A stretch of DNA of 64,000 bases from Phalacrocorax aristotelis (GCF_949628215.1 NC_134277.1:111555463-111619462); one strand, 5' to 3'; shown: positions 27,801 to 42,800, counted from the stretch's first letter. The notes: generated from the letters alone by a model not told the origin. Numbers and translations: made by a program.

Positions 27801-30800
27801 GGTTTTAGGGCTCACACTCTGGTGAAAAGTAAAAGTAAGGATTCTTTTTAATTCTCTCACCCAAAAAAACAAAAACAGAGTAAGGAGAGAGCGTCTCTAT
27901 AGTGAAACATTTTTCAAATTTAAAAGCTACAAACTGCTCCACCTACCTAAAATAACAGAAAATATAATTCTTCAAAAGCAATTTAGTGATTGCCACTTTA
28001 CACTACGACAATAAATGAAATAATTATGAAACAATAGAGTTCAGGGACCAATACTATGGTCAAAACAAGTAGCCTAAAATTGTGAATTATTTTGTAAGTG
28101 CAATGAATGGTCAAATGTTAACTTCAAACACATCAGAGCATCCAAGCAATACTTCAAGATATAAGCATGAATATAGTAGTCTGAAGCAAAGGTACTGTTA
28201 ATGTCACTGTCCATTTCCAACTTTCTTCTCCTCCTTTCAGAGAGCTGCAGATAAATGTGACAAATGGCAAGTATTTCTGTATGGAGGATTTTTCATGTAT
28301 CATTGCAGTTCTACATCAAGTTGACATTGCACTAATGAAGGGGAACTGTTTTATTTTTAAAAAAAAACTTTTTTTAAAAGCTGACATACTTCAAACAGCC
28401 TCTAAGATCAAGCATTAGAGAACTTCATGAAAGGCCCAAAGACACCTGACCTACAACTGCATCTATTTATTTTTACCTGAAACGATTACAGACGATCCTG
28501 GGTCAATAATTCCACTGTTTGGCCTCACACAGTATCGACGAGGCGCTGTGGTCTTCACTTTGAAGCATACTTTCCTATCTGATGGATTTCGTAGTTTAAG
28601 ATTTGTAGTTACTACATCTGTAAAGGGACCTGAAAAAAAAGGGTTGTTTTCTTTAAATATGCATGTATATCTGGAAAAGAAACCTGTTTTTACAGTACAA
28701 ATTACTCTTAAAATACACTTGATGGCAACAAACTTCTAAAAGCAGGTTAAATCATGTATCTGTTAAGCATGTATACCATTACATGCAAACCATGCTCCAC
28801 CCCCTTAGTTATAATAATATACATTACAGCAATGAACAAATAACTGTTAAATACTATGACAGACTCAAGCTGCTGGTGCAAAAAGGTCATATATACATAT
28901 GCTAATTTTACCAAATCATTCTTAACATTTCAAATACCTAGAAGGTAATGGTCAATTTTGCTGGATTTTCTTTAAAAATAGAAGCAACGCATACTTTGGA
29001 ACTCCTTCAAACCTTTGGAGAAATACAACACTCTGATACTGAAACATACTAACTGCTCTTGAGATTTCAACTCCTGTTGTGCTTCTGAGCTCCTACAGAC
29101 TTGACAGAAACAGACACCAGCCTCATCTTTTAAATTCAGAATAGGCAAGAGAGGTTATACTGTTTATGCATATGCTCTGATCCACAGAAAAGAAGCTGTA
29201 GTTGCCATATTTATGTATTCAGCGCAGTGCATTCTCTAAACTGTGTTTATGCTATATCACCAGGATAAGAATTGCCTCTAAGACTGGATTGGACAAGAGG
29301 CATAATTTTAATGTCAAGCTGCAAAAGCACGTCTTCCAATACAGATCACCTCCATGCGATGCCATACAGTAACACCAAAAATAAAGAAGTAAGGTTCAGT
29401 GTTCTGACCTGTGTTGATCTCCCTTACGCTTGTGTCATCTGAGAGCAAGACTGCACGGGCATTAGAGGAATGTAACTTAGAAAATGGAGTTTAATAAGAA
29501 CATGAAATTTATTCAATAATGTTTCATGTGTACATTAACTTTTAAGAACTTTCTTCATCATTCTTTAAGATTTACACATTAAATTACAAAATCATTTTAA
29601 TGAGTATTGAAAACATGACAACTACTTTTCCATTAAAAAAAAAACCACAAAGCAAACTTTAGATTAAATTGGATGAAAAATATACACTATATGAGCAAGT
29701 GGTAAGGTATAAAACCACTAACTGCACGAGACAAAGAAGTCAATTCTTCTCTGAACACCTTGTTTCACAGAGGTGCCTGGACTACTGTGAAGGAAATGGT
29801 ACTGACCACTATCAAACATGTTACTACACTAGAGGGCCCACTATCTGATTGATGTCTTTGTTTCTGTTACTCTCTCTCATTCCAAATCCTTTGAGAGTGC
29901 TAAACAGGGTCTTGACACAAAATGCCAAGATAGAAACCAATAAAGGACTAAAACAGGAATTACTTAGAACCAGAACACCAAGATTAGATGAAGATACCTG
30001 TGAGCTAGGTTTACATTCAACGAGACTTTTGAAAAAAAATAGAAACTGGTATTATTTGTCTGAAACTTCATTTCTAATCAGGCTTTATACAGCAGATGAA
30101 ATAGTCACCCTCTCAATCCAAGCAAATTTGACACAGCCCCCAAGAGGAAGATTTACAAAACCACTTCAAAGTTTCCTGCCACTTGATGGCTCTTGCAGGA
30201 TCCAGCTACATTTACTTAAAGAGCGTAATCCAAAAATAACTCCCATCACCAGTGCCACAAGCTGAACTAAAATCCGACAGCTGAATATTCCTCTAAATCT
30301 AAGACTGGTGATACACTCAGAAAAGACCAAAAATCTATTTTTTCAAGCTACACAAACATTGAGGAAGCTATTCTGGGAGTTTTACTAACAGGGACCTAAG
30401 CATTGCCTTTGCAGTGCCCAGTGGCATACAGCACCTTGAATCTGGCTTTCAAAGGAGTGGGGTGCTCTTTTATAATTGCAACTCTAGACAACCTGAGGAG
30501 CTCTGTTTCTTAATTACTACTACTAAGGAAATTCTGCTGAAAGGAAAAAAAAAGGCTCAGTTCAAAGGCTCATTTTGAAAGGCACAATCATCAAGAAAGT
30601 GAGCTATACTATTCGAAAATAGCTTATTTCAAGACAAAGAAGTAAATTTATAAACTGATGATAAACTGGGTTTAAAATTTTAAAAAGTTCTGTTTCTTTT
30701 AAGACATGAAAGGTTCCCTCATGTCTGCCTTCTCAAAGTGCATAATAATGAGACAGGATGCAAAATACTCATCAAATTATTCTGATATCTAATGTCAGTT

Positions 30801-33800
30801 CTAACAACACAGATAATTTTAAAAAAAATCTACTTCTGTTCCCCAGGTACATGAATGCAGTGACCTCATTTGCATTTCCTGGACACTCACCAAAAAAGAG
30901 CCTTTAGCTCAGGGACAATTTTTAGTATCCAACACCTCTTTCAGAGTGGACTGAAATCTTCTTCAAGGTCTAGAGCACCCTTCTGACAGCTTTAACTTTC
31001 ACCTGTTATCTAAAAGCTTTAAAGAAATAAAGGTGTATAAAGCCTCTCGAGACTCGCAACCACCAGATTTAATAAGTATCTGGTAACAAACTGGTGCACA
31101 AAAGATGGCTAAATTTCACTGTTCTGCAGAACCCAGCTATTTTGGTAGTTTAGCGGTATACCCACAGACAGCACTGGTCTGAGCACAGACAGCCAGGAGC
31201 AGACACAAGGAGCCACACGATCTAAATTAGGATGACGTATTCTTCAAAAAAGAAACCATGCAACAGCAGAGGAGGATTCTGAACATGAATACTGCTACCC
31301 TTGGGAGAGTGGGGAAATAAAGTACAAGCCTGAGTACAAGCGCCTAAATCACGATGGTTCCTGGAAAGAAAGAAGAAAAAAAAAAAAAAAAGAGAAGGAG
31401 GGTGTAAGGGGGTGGGGGAGAACCAGGAAGTAGAAACCTTTTAGGCCATACTGCACAGACTGCATCTAAACAAGGGAAAGAACCAGCAAAGAGGGATACC
31501 AACATTGTGCACATGCATCAAGATTGAAAAATGCATTCCAACTTCACCTCGGAAGACGTACAGCTGCACTAGGACAGAATTATACTCTCAAAAAGAGCAT
31601 CTCACTCCCTGCTTGCATGACAGCCCAGCCAAAGCTGATATTTATCTAAGCACTTAAACCTCAGACAGGCTCATGTCTAACTAACCACCACACAAAATAT
31701 CTCATGAGTACTCCTCTACCATTGTTTGCCCAATACTTCCATTGTAAACTGCTTAAGACTATCTTTTATCTTATATTTGTAAAACTTAATACAATGGACT
31801 TCTGGATCTGCAACTAGGGTTTTCCGAAACCATGGTAATTTAACTAATACAATCCTCAAGCTATATGGATGCACGATGTCTAATGACAAGAGATTATTGC
31901 TTTACAAACCTGTAATTTCAATTTAACAACCTCTGGGAGTCAGAGCTACTTTAAAAGGGACAGGGAGTTCAGCAACCTGCTCAGTAGTGTAAATTCAAGA
32001 CACCAATTACAGCATCTTCCTAGAATAAAAGTTGTTAGAGTGCCAAGTTATTCCAACCGTTTTGAACGGAGCAGTGACAATCCATGCCAAGATTTTTCCT
32101 GTCTTTTTGATTTATGAGGGCCTTAGAAAAAAATGACAGGCACCTGCCTAACTACACTCGCAAATACTACATATCTCCAAAAACATTATGTACTGAATTT
32201 CTATTCCAGCAATCTTTCAGTGCAGCCACTGCAACATTAATGCCGAGGTTGCCTCTGGCAACTACACATCTCAGACTACAGCAACTAGTGGGCAGGATGA
32301 AACGACACAGATTCTGCAAAGCCAGTTTCCGCTGCTGAAACACAGTGCCAAGTTTCCTGGCTTGCCACATGCTTGCCTGTTACACTGCAGTAAAACCAAA
32401 ATACTATGTATTACTGGACAGGTAGGACCTGTACAGAGACCTTTTTGATCAAAGGTGCCATTTTCTCTTCAAATTCAGGTCTCCTTCAGTTAGTCAGCTC
32501 CAAAAGTCCTCCTTCTACTGCCCCATGTGGTCAAACATAAGGGAAAAAACAATGACACAAATATGCCTTTCCAGAGCGGGAAGGAAGAGCTTAGACAAAC
32601 CTCCCCAGCCTGTGGTGCCCCTGGGAAAGGTGAAAGATCACTGTCAGTATCTCTAGTTGTTGGTAGTACAGAGTGAACATAAGGAACTTCTGAGAAGCTA
32701 AAAGGTTTGATTATCAAGAAGCTCCATTCAAAATCAGCAAGGCTGTCATAATGCACATACAGAACCAGTCCTAGAATATCACCTCTACCTAAAACTGGAT
32801 AAGAAATTATCCTTTTATTAAAGTACAAAAATTTTTTTTATAATTAGAAGGCAGATAACTTGTAGAGTTATACAAAAATGAGCATGCATTATTAAACAAA
32901 TTCAACAGCATTTTATATGCAACAGCTCAAGTGTTAAGTATATCATCCTCTTAAATCTAAGACATTGAACTGTAGCCGACTCTGCCAGAAAGCACTCTAT
33001 TTCATGCACAGAACTAAAGTTCATTTAAGCTGCAAACTGACACAATAAAGTGATATATTCAGCCACATCTAAAAACAATATAAGTACACATTAAAAAAGT
33101 ACAGAGACTGGCAAAAGGAATCCAAACTCCTTAAAATGTGGAAGTTACAGTGTTAACTTCAAAAAATATTGGGATTTATGCTTTAAGTGGGATGCTGTTT
33201 TTTCACAACTGCTTCATCACCTTTGAAATGCCAAGAATGCTTGAAACATACAGAACACTTCAAGGCATCTTGACCAAAACAAACTCAGGCACAGTAGTTT
33301 TCTTTCAACATACAATAAAGTCAGGTTGGGCAGGCAAAGAAAAATCATTTACTGCATTTGACAGTTTGAGCCCTAAACAAGAAAGGAGTTAAAGTTAGCA
33401 GTAATGTAAAACCAACCTGAAAAATTTTGAGAACAAGTTAACTGACTTTTAGGATAGACCTGGCAGGAACAGAGTAAGATCTCCATCAACTCATTCTGCC
33501 AGAATTAGAAGTAACAACAGAATAAAGGAAGAGTAAGTTCAATTAGCATAGCCCCACGTAATCTACAATTGTATGATGTAATAAAGAAATTTTTAATTAG
33601 GCCAGAATCTAATTGTTTTTCTTTCCCATTATTTGACATAGTAATCACAGAGTAGTTGGAAGGCACCTCTGGAGGTCATCTGGGCCAAACCGCCTGCTCA
33701 AGCAGGGACACCCAGAGCCAGTACTGTGTCTAAGACAGCTTTTGAATATCTCCGAGGATGGAGACTCCACAGCCCTCCTGGGCAACCCGTGCCAGTGCTT

Positions 33801-36800
33801 GGTCACCCTCAAAGTGAAAAAAAAGTGTTTCCTGATGTTCAGAGGGAACTCCCTGTGTTTCAGGTTGTGTCCATTGCCTCTGGTCCTGTCACTGGGCGCC
33901 ACTGAAAAGAGCCTGGCTCTTTCCTCTTTCCACCCTTCCTTCAGGTATTTATACACATTCATAAGATCCCCCCTGAGCCTTCACTCCTCCAGCCTGACCT
34001 GTCCCAGCTTCCTCAGCTTGTCCTCACAGGAGAGATGCTCCAGTCCCTTCATCATCTTTGTGGCCCTTCACTGGACTCTCTCCCGTATGTCCATGTCTCT
34101 CTCGTAGTGGGGAGCCCAGAACTGGACACAGTACTCCAGGCAAGGCCTCACCAGTGCTGAGTAGAGGGGAAGGATCACCTCCCTCAACCTGTCGGCAATA
34201 CTCCTCCTACTGCAGCCCAGGATATCACTGGCCTTCTCTGCTGCAAGGGCACATTGCTGGCTCATGGTCAACCTGGTGTCCATCAGGACCCCCAAGGCCT
34301 TTTCTGCAAAGCTGCTTTCCAGCTGGGCAGACATGTACTGGTGCATGGGGGGGTTGGTTCCTCCACAGGTGCAGGACTTTGCACTTCTCCTTGTTGAACT
34401 TCACAAGGTTCCTGTCAGCCTGTTTCTCCATCCACCAGCTCCCTCAGCACTCCTGGGTGCATTCCATCAGGGCCCATGGAATTAGGTACGTCCAGTTTAC
34501 TTAATTATTCCCTGACCTGATCATCTTCCACCAAGGGTACTGAAGGAAAGATACCTAAAAATGAAAGGCCTGTGTACTGTAGCAAGCCAAAACTACCTTG
34601 ACTGTCAGATAAGAAAACTAATCTTAAAATATACACAAAGCACTTAATTGCTCCAAATGGAATTTTATAGTACTTTCTGAAAAAAGCATTGGTGACACAG
34701 CTGACACAAAAGCAAGAGGAATGTAGTTTATTTCCATAAATTGGTTGTAAGAAATTAATATTCAGACTTCTGTGAAAACATTCTGAAGAGAATCCATTAC
34801 ATGCATTGCCAATGAACATAATTCCTTCCTCTTGAAATAACAAAACCATGACCATTCAAATACCTTCTTCAACTGGAAGAAAAATTCCAACTCTAACAAA
34901 TTACCTACATTAAAATTATTCACGGCCTATGTAGCATAACAGTTTGGGTTTCCTGGATTAATACTTCAACATTATAGAATCATAGAATAGAATCTGTCAT
35001 GGTTTTAGCTGGGATAGAGTTCATTTTCTTCACTGTAGCTGGCATAGTGCTGTGCTTTGGACTTAGTATGAAAATAATTTGATAACACACTGATGTTTTA
35101 GTTATTGCTAGGTAGTGCTTATACTAGACAAGGACTTTTCTAGCTTCCCATGCTCTGCCAGGTGCACAAGAAACGAGGAGGGGAGGGGGCACAGCTAAGA
35201 GAGTGGATCCAAACTGGCCAAAGGGATATTCCATATCATATGATGTCATGCCCAGTATATTAACTGGGGGGAAGCTGGCCAGGGGGAAAGCAGCAATCGT
35301 GGCTTGGGGACTGGCAGTGTCAGTTGGCAGGTGGTGACCGCTTGTGGGTTGGTTTGGTTTTTTCCCCCATGGACTTAATTTCTCTCTCATTATTTTCTGT
35401 TTTATTATATTAACATTATTACAATTATTATCATAATCATTACCACTACTATTTGATTTTAATTATTAAACTGTCCTTACCTCAACACACGAGTTCTCTT
35501 GCTTTTACTCTTCCGATTCTCTCCCCCATCCCACAGGAGTGAGCTAGCAGCTGCGTGATGTTTAATTGCCGACTGGGGCTAAACCACGACAGCATCATAG
35601 AATCATTTAGGTTGAAAAAGACCTCTAAGATCATCAAGTCCAACCATTAACCTAGCACTGCCAAGTCCACCACTAAACCGTGTCCCTAAGCACCACGTCT
35701 ACACACCTTTTAAATACCTCTAGGGATGGTGATTCAACCACTTCCCTGGGCAGCCTCTTCCAGTGCCTGACAACCCTTTTGGTGAAGAAGCTTCTCCCAA
35801 TATCCAATCTAAACTTCCCCTGGTAAGCCTGAGGCCATTTCCTCTTGTCCTATCACTTGTCACTTGGGAGAAGAGACCAACACCCACCTCACTACAACCT
35901 CCTTTCAGGTAGTTGTAGAGAGCAATAAGGTCTCCCCTCTGCCTCCTCTTTTCCAGACTAAATGACCCCAATTCCCTCAGCCGCTCCTCATAAGACTTGC
36001 TCTCCAGATCCTTCACCAGCTTCGTTGCCCTTCTCTGGACACGCTCCAGCACCTCAATGTCTTTCTTGTAGTGAGGTGCCCAAAACTGAACACAGTATCT
36101 TAGGTGCAGCCTCACCAGTGCTAAGTACAGGGGGACTAATAGGTCTGAATGATCAGGAATAATCAGTGGATGAAGGTGCAAGATTAATACCACCTACAAA
36201 TACCATGGCTCTCAGGTAGATATCCGTATATTAGAGCAGTAACACAGAATCTGTCACTCCTCATTCTATGCTGGCACTTAAGAAATAGTTATTAGTTTTA
36301 TCATCAACCTGCATGTAAACGCAGAAGGCAAAAAAGCTTTATAAGAAAGCTGACACACCTCACTGTCCACAGCTCCTGAAGGCTGATTCTAGGTTAGCAC
36401 TGTTTACCATGGGTAACATCAGATTTTATGTGAGCTCCCCACAATGACATTTTGTCAGCATCCATGCTGATGATGTATCTCTCAAAGATTTTTCCTTCTA
36501 AAAAATGCTGAGACAATGCCCATTTTTGAATCCTAAAAGGGCTCATCTTCCTCTGTCAAAGGGGCAAGCAGAGTCTATATATAGCTACACAGCTTCCTAA
36601 AGGTGCTTGTGCAGATACTGTCATGCATGTTTCACTGGGAGCTGGTGTAAGAGCAATGGGATTTGAAATCTTTTGCATGCCATTCTGAAAGAGAAAAGAC
36701 AGGAATACAATATGGTGGCATTTCAAAGCAGACAAAACAAATTTTTTTTCTTATATTTTCTTTCTTGACCAAAATTTCCTATCACCCCAGCTTGTTACTG

Positions 36801-39800
36801 GCAAGTTGTTAGTGGCCAAAAAACACCGTAAAAATGTAAAAAGTATCTACAATAAGGGTAAAGTACAGCCACAGATCATTAACATGGATTCTGATGAAGA
36901 GAACATTATCTACTTATTAGATAAAATACAGACTAAAAGGAGATTGTCCTGCATTTAATGTTAAGTATTCAAAATGGTTTCTTCAGCCTCAACAACAACA
37001 AAACCCACTATTAATAAGAGGGTATAACATGGAATAACTTCATCCAAAGATATTAATGCTTGTATTTAGCTTAAGCTTTGAAGTCTAGCAGTCTGAGTCC
37101 AATTCAGTCATATATGTCTACTCTTGATATTTTTCCTATTGAAAGCGTGCCATTACTAAAGATGTGTCATATAACTAACATCAAAGGCATGTTTGTTACT
37201 TAAACTTAACTTCCACATCATTGTGAATTCCTTACTTGCAATTTAGCTTTATTTGGTTACATTGTTATTCTTGCCAAATACACATTAAAAGCATACTAAA
37301 ATTGATAGCTCATAATTCTACTAGGATAAAGTCTTAACAATATGATGATGAAGTATTATTCCTCCCAAAGTGCTCTCACCGTTGAAGTAACACAAGCAGC
37401 AGAAATATTTTACTACTGCTAAACATGAACGTTTAAACCAGCAAATTATCCCCAAAGTCCTGAAACAACTAATATGTACAAGCAATCTTTCAGTACCGAT
37501 GGAATATTAACAATTTAGTCCAGTAAGGGCTGTGTTATAAACTCTTCTGATGGAGCAACTATTCTCTATACTTGCATAAGGTAGGATAACTAATGAATTT
37601 GACAATCACAGAGGCTCTTAGATTTCAAAAAAATACTAGCATATTTGAACAACAGAACTAAATAAACAACTTTTCCCTTTCTTTTTCAACTTGCTTTGTT
37701 TTTTAACCTGCTATAGATTACAAAAGGTTTCAAGGATGCTGAAAAGCCCAGATCTGCTGTTTAAAATATTCAAATGTTCAGCAGCTTAAAATATGTATGC
37801 ATCCTCAAACATAAAATTTCCAATTGGATACACCTTTCTGATCTGAAATGCAACGTAGACAATACTCTTCAAATCCTATAGCAGTAATCACAATACTTGT
37901 AATCATCTCAGATGACAGCTGTAGTGGCACATAAAAAAAAAAAAATAATCAGTATTTCCAAAGACGACCAGACCAAAAGCTGTTACCTAGTGTTTTTCCC
38001 AGTGTGCTCCAAGAACTGCGTATCAAAGCCCAGACTCGAACATTAAACAGAACACCAGAGCGTTTGTGGTTTTCACCAGTTTCCTTGCAAGTAGCATCCC
38101 AACAGTATAACAAATTAACTTTAAAAATAAATCAACTTCACATTTCTCCCAGTGTGGACAAAATCCAACAAAGTTCTTTTTAAAAACCCAAACAGTTTCA
38201 GGTGTTTGACTGTTTGATGGTGTCCAACCTCAGCATGTAACACAGAGCCCAGTCTAAACCGGCCTATGTATCAGACATTAAAATTTCCTACAGACAGGTC
38301 TAGCCAATACTGGACTACCTCTCAAAGACATGAACTTCGGTTTCAGGGTGACCCTTCATTTTCCAGAAGCATGGTCTATGGGTCTCCACCTCCCAGATCT
38401 CCAAAAGCCAAGTACAGCATATCCTACACTCAGGAAAACAAACACCTGCTTTAAATAAAAGTTGCATTCAGTTAGCTGCATTTAAGTAAAAGTTGCATTC
38501 AGTCTTGTCACTCAGACAAGATCACAAGCTCCATTCCCTCATTACCTTCACATGACAGTACTGAGCTGAGATACTGCAGCCACGCTTCCCAGGACCAGTC
38601 AGCTCACTTCTACAGAAGCAGCCAGAGCTCTAACATGAGCTGTAACATGGAACACAACTAGCAGATGTCTAGCAGACATCCAAATTAAAAACCAAACAGT
38701 TTTTACTTTCATTGCGTCTACTAGACTTAGTGGCCATATTAACATACTGTTAATATGTTCAATCAACATCATACTCCTAAGAATTATAATTACTAAGTTT
38801 ACTTCACATATGGAGGAGTTACTCCTATGTAGCTGATTTTTAAATTTATGAACATCCCTTCTTACAAAGAAAAAAATATTAAACACATCTCCATCAAGCT
38901 ATTCTAGTGTCTTGGAATGTAAGATGACGTATCAGCTTCTAGCTTAAGTACATAATTAGGTACCACCATTGTCCTACCAAACTTTCAAGAACATTGTAAC
39001 CTCATGACCTAGGAGAAGCCTTCTAAATTCCACATGAAATAAACCCTTTTGTAAGATAGTATCTGATGAACTTAAAATTATTTTTGCCCAGGTAATTTTC
39101 AGAAGGTTCGTTCAGACTGACATTGATTCATATTTGAAATTCAAGTCATTTTTAATGATATAAATACATTCATAGCCCCTTGATGCCAATTCATTTTCGT
39201 ACCAATCTTACCCTTTAGCCTACATAGCTTTTCTTTTCCCCAGTGCTTACCTCTTCTGATATATTTATAGACAGCAGTCAGATCCCCTTTCAGTCTTCAT
39301 TTTGCTAAGATAAACAAGCCAAGCTATTCTACTGCACTTACATCAGTAACTTTTTCTTTGCACCATTCCCATTTGGGTTCATTTTCTCTGACTAGGCACT
39401 GCCAGGGATGCATTCAGACAAAGCTTCTTCAATGCCTTAAACCTTGACATTAATAATTCCTTCACTACAAAACTACAGTCTCATATTTGCCCCATTTCAT
39501 GACTCATCACACTCGCCATAAACCTGTGATTAAGTATTAGACACTGATTTTACCCCTTCTTCAACACTTCCAACTAAAATGAGAGAACAGTAGTTCTATT
39601 ATTAGCACACATCAAATGCATAGATTTTTCTTGTGTTCATCACATCTCCTAACTTTGTATTACCAATGAGCTCTACCAGCATGGTCCCACCCATACCGAT
39701 GTCGTTAATGAAGATATTAAGCCACGTTCAAACATGACACTGGTGCATCCTTTAGAAATGTCCTTATTAAGTCTCCAATAGCCCAATAGCTGTGCTGCAG

Positions 39801-42800
39801 TTTATTCTAAAACTTGTCCCTTCTCCACCTTACATTTTTCCACTAAGGTCTTTTACCTGCAACTTAAGTATTAGTTTTACAGATACCTCAGTATCAAATA
39901 ATCAATATACAGATCATGGAACAGTCCCTCCTGGAAGATATGTCAAAACATACAGAACACACAGAAGACAGGCAGCCAGCATGGCTCCGCCAAAGGCAAA
40001 TCGTACCTAACTAATCTAGTGGCCTTCTACCATAGAGTGACTGCATCAGTGGGCAAGGAAGAGCTATGGATGTCACCTACCTAGATTTCTGTAAGGCCTC
40101 TGATACGGTCCCACTCAACATTCTTACCTCTATATTGGAGAGATAACAGGTTTAATGGATGGACTGTTAGATGGGTAAGGAATTGACTGGTGGTTGGGAG
40201 CAACACTCAATTAATGCCTCAATGTCCAAGTGGAAACCAGTAACAAACAGTGTCCCTCAAGGATCCATACTGGGACCAATACTATTCAACGTCTTCACCA
40301 ATGATATTGTGGATATGGTGCACCCTCAGCAAGTTTGCAGGCGACGCCAAACTGAGTGATGTTGATTTGCTTGAGGGAAGGGCTGCCACCCAAAGGGACC
40401 TTGACAGCCTTGAAGGGTGGGCCCATATGAACCTCATGAAGTTCAACAAGGTCGAGTGCAAGGTCCTGCATCCGGGTCAGGGCAATCCCCAATATCAGTA
40501 CAGACTAGGGGACGAATGGATTGAGAGCAGCCCTGCAGAGAAGGCCTTGGCGATACCAGTAGATGAAAAATTGAACATGAGCCGGCATTGTGTTCTTGCA
40601 GTCCAGAAAGCCAATTGCCTCCTGGGCTGCATAAATAAAAGTGGGACCAGCAGGTCGAGGGATCGATTCCCTCTACTCCACTCTCATGAGAAACCCCACC
40701 TGGAGTACTGTGTCCAGCTCTGGGACCCCCAGAACAAGACAGACACGGAACTGTTAGAGTGGGGTCCAGAGGAGGGCCAGAAAAATGGTCAGAGGGCTGA
40801 AGCACCTCTCCTATGAGGACAGGCAGAGAGAGTTGGGGGTTGTTCAGCCTGGAGAAGAGAAGGCTCCAGGGAGACCTTATTGTGACCTTTCAGTACTTAA
40901 CTGGGGCTTATAAGAAAGATGGAGAAAGACTCTTTACCAGGGCCTGTAGTGACAGGACAAGGGACAATGATATTGACACGAAAGAGAGTAGATTTAGACT
41001 GGACATAAGGAATAAACTTTTTTATGATGAGGCTGGTGAGACACTGGGACAGGTTGCCCAGAGAAGCTGTGGATGCCCCATCCCTGGAAGTGTTCAAGGT
41101 CAGGTTGGACGAGGCTTTCACCAACCTGATCTAGTGAAAGACGTCCCTACCCATAGGAGAGGAGTTGTTCTAAGTGACGTTTAAAGGTCCCTTTCAACAC
41201 AAACTATTCTATGATTCTGTGAAATAATGTAATAACATCCAGTAAATCAGTGGAAAGATCAAATTTTGTTTGGGGGATGCACACAGAAGAGACGAAAAAA
41301 AGAAACACAGATAGAGAGAGAAGGAGGTCTCAGATCAGACTGGCACCTTCTACCTGGGACACTCATGCTGCATTTTATTCGCGTTCCATTTACCTCCGTG
41401 TCTTTAATCATTCTTTCCTCTAAGGCTTTGCATACTATTGAGGTCAGACCTATTCAAGCATTGAAGTGCCAAATTAAGAATTACTCCAAGTGAGATCACA
41501 TTTTGAGAAACACATGAGGGAAAAAATCTGATGTGACTATCTGTTTAAAATTCAGGCAAAAAATTATTTTTCTTTTCTTCCTTATTCATGTTATTAAAAA
41601 CCAAACACCTGGTCTCCTACACCAGGATAATATTTAGCAAGCTATCTTAACTCACAGGACCTTGTTCATATAGAAATAAACTGAAAATATTTATTTTTAA
41701 CTTACATAACCATGTATTTCTAAATACTTTCAAACCATAAAATGGAATAGGACATCTACATTGCCAAATAATTTACAATGCAATGAAATAACTGTATACA
41801 ATACAGAAAAACACTAAAAGGCAAGAGAAGCTAAAGAGGCCGAGATCACTATGCACCAGATACAGTCCTACTACCTTAAGGAAAACAAAGTTACTAAAAT
41901 GTTAACTTGTGCTTCTGCATTTTTATTTTCAATAATATCACATCAGAAATTATCTCAGTAGAGTAATTTTGCTGATTTTTTAAAAAAGAAATTAGTTTTT
42001 ACACACTTATCTGGCTCATCTAACAATAAAAGTCTTCTAATTTGACAAGTTTCACACCGGAAAATGTAATACTTATCTAATTAGTGATTTTTTTTTCCAC
42101 TTCTCACACACCAAGTTCTCTCCAGAAGCCTTTTCCAACTTGAATTTATGGCTTGTAAGATAAGCACGTAATAACCCTTTAATGACTGATGTTCACAAAG
42201 GTCTGGTTAACAAACATATCCCAAAGACAAAGTTGGTCAGAAAGTAAAACATATTCACATACCACAGTCAAGCCAAAACAGGAACAATGTATAATACCAC
42301 AATGGACAGTCAGCGCACTGAATATTCAGACCTATTAACCGACACATAAAACAGCTCCTCTTGTTCATGGTAAGTTTATACTTTTCAACTTGGCCTTGAA
42401 CTATGGTACAGCATTCATGTATAATACAGTATTTTTTACAATATTAATAATGATGTATTACAATGATCTACAACACTTGCTTAGGCTACCACCAAGCAGA
42501 ATGAGCAGGTATGTTATACTAATTACAATGTAAAGGTGAAGCTTTTATACCAATTACTACACTAGAAATACAAGACAGTGAGGTTTGGATAGTGTTTCTG
42601 TTTAGTGAAGATGCAATATTAAGTAAAACAGAGTCCTACAGATTGCAGGTAAAGGACAATACTTCCAAATCTTCACTGTTGTATACCTCTATCATCACAG
42701 GAAAGTCCTCCGTTATTGAATCTTGAAACAAATGGCAAACTAGATATGCCAAAATATAATCTAACACCTATAATACGTATTGATCTGTGAAGTCAGGCAA

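Larger units (their letters stand above)
19042..28476 (-). other. VAPA: VAPA intron 2
   Basis: 9.4-kb intron containing a solo LTR (19948-20994), a minus-strand CR1 (22152-23018) and a plus-strand CR1 (25545-27554), which together make up about 40 percent of it. The remainder is AT-rich with small imperfect duplications and no recognised gene. Confidence 0.9.

Noticed and set aside
29849-30265. 138-codon plus-strand frame in VAPA intron 1
   Set aside because: No recognisable domain, AT-rich codons, no splice or promoter context, and antisense to VAPA. Chance is the simplest explanation.
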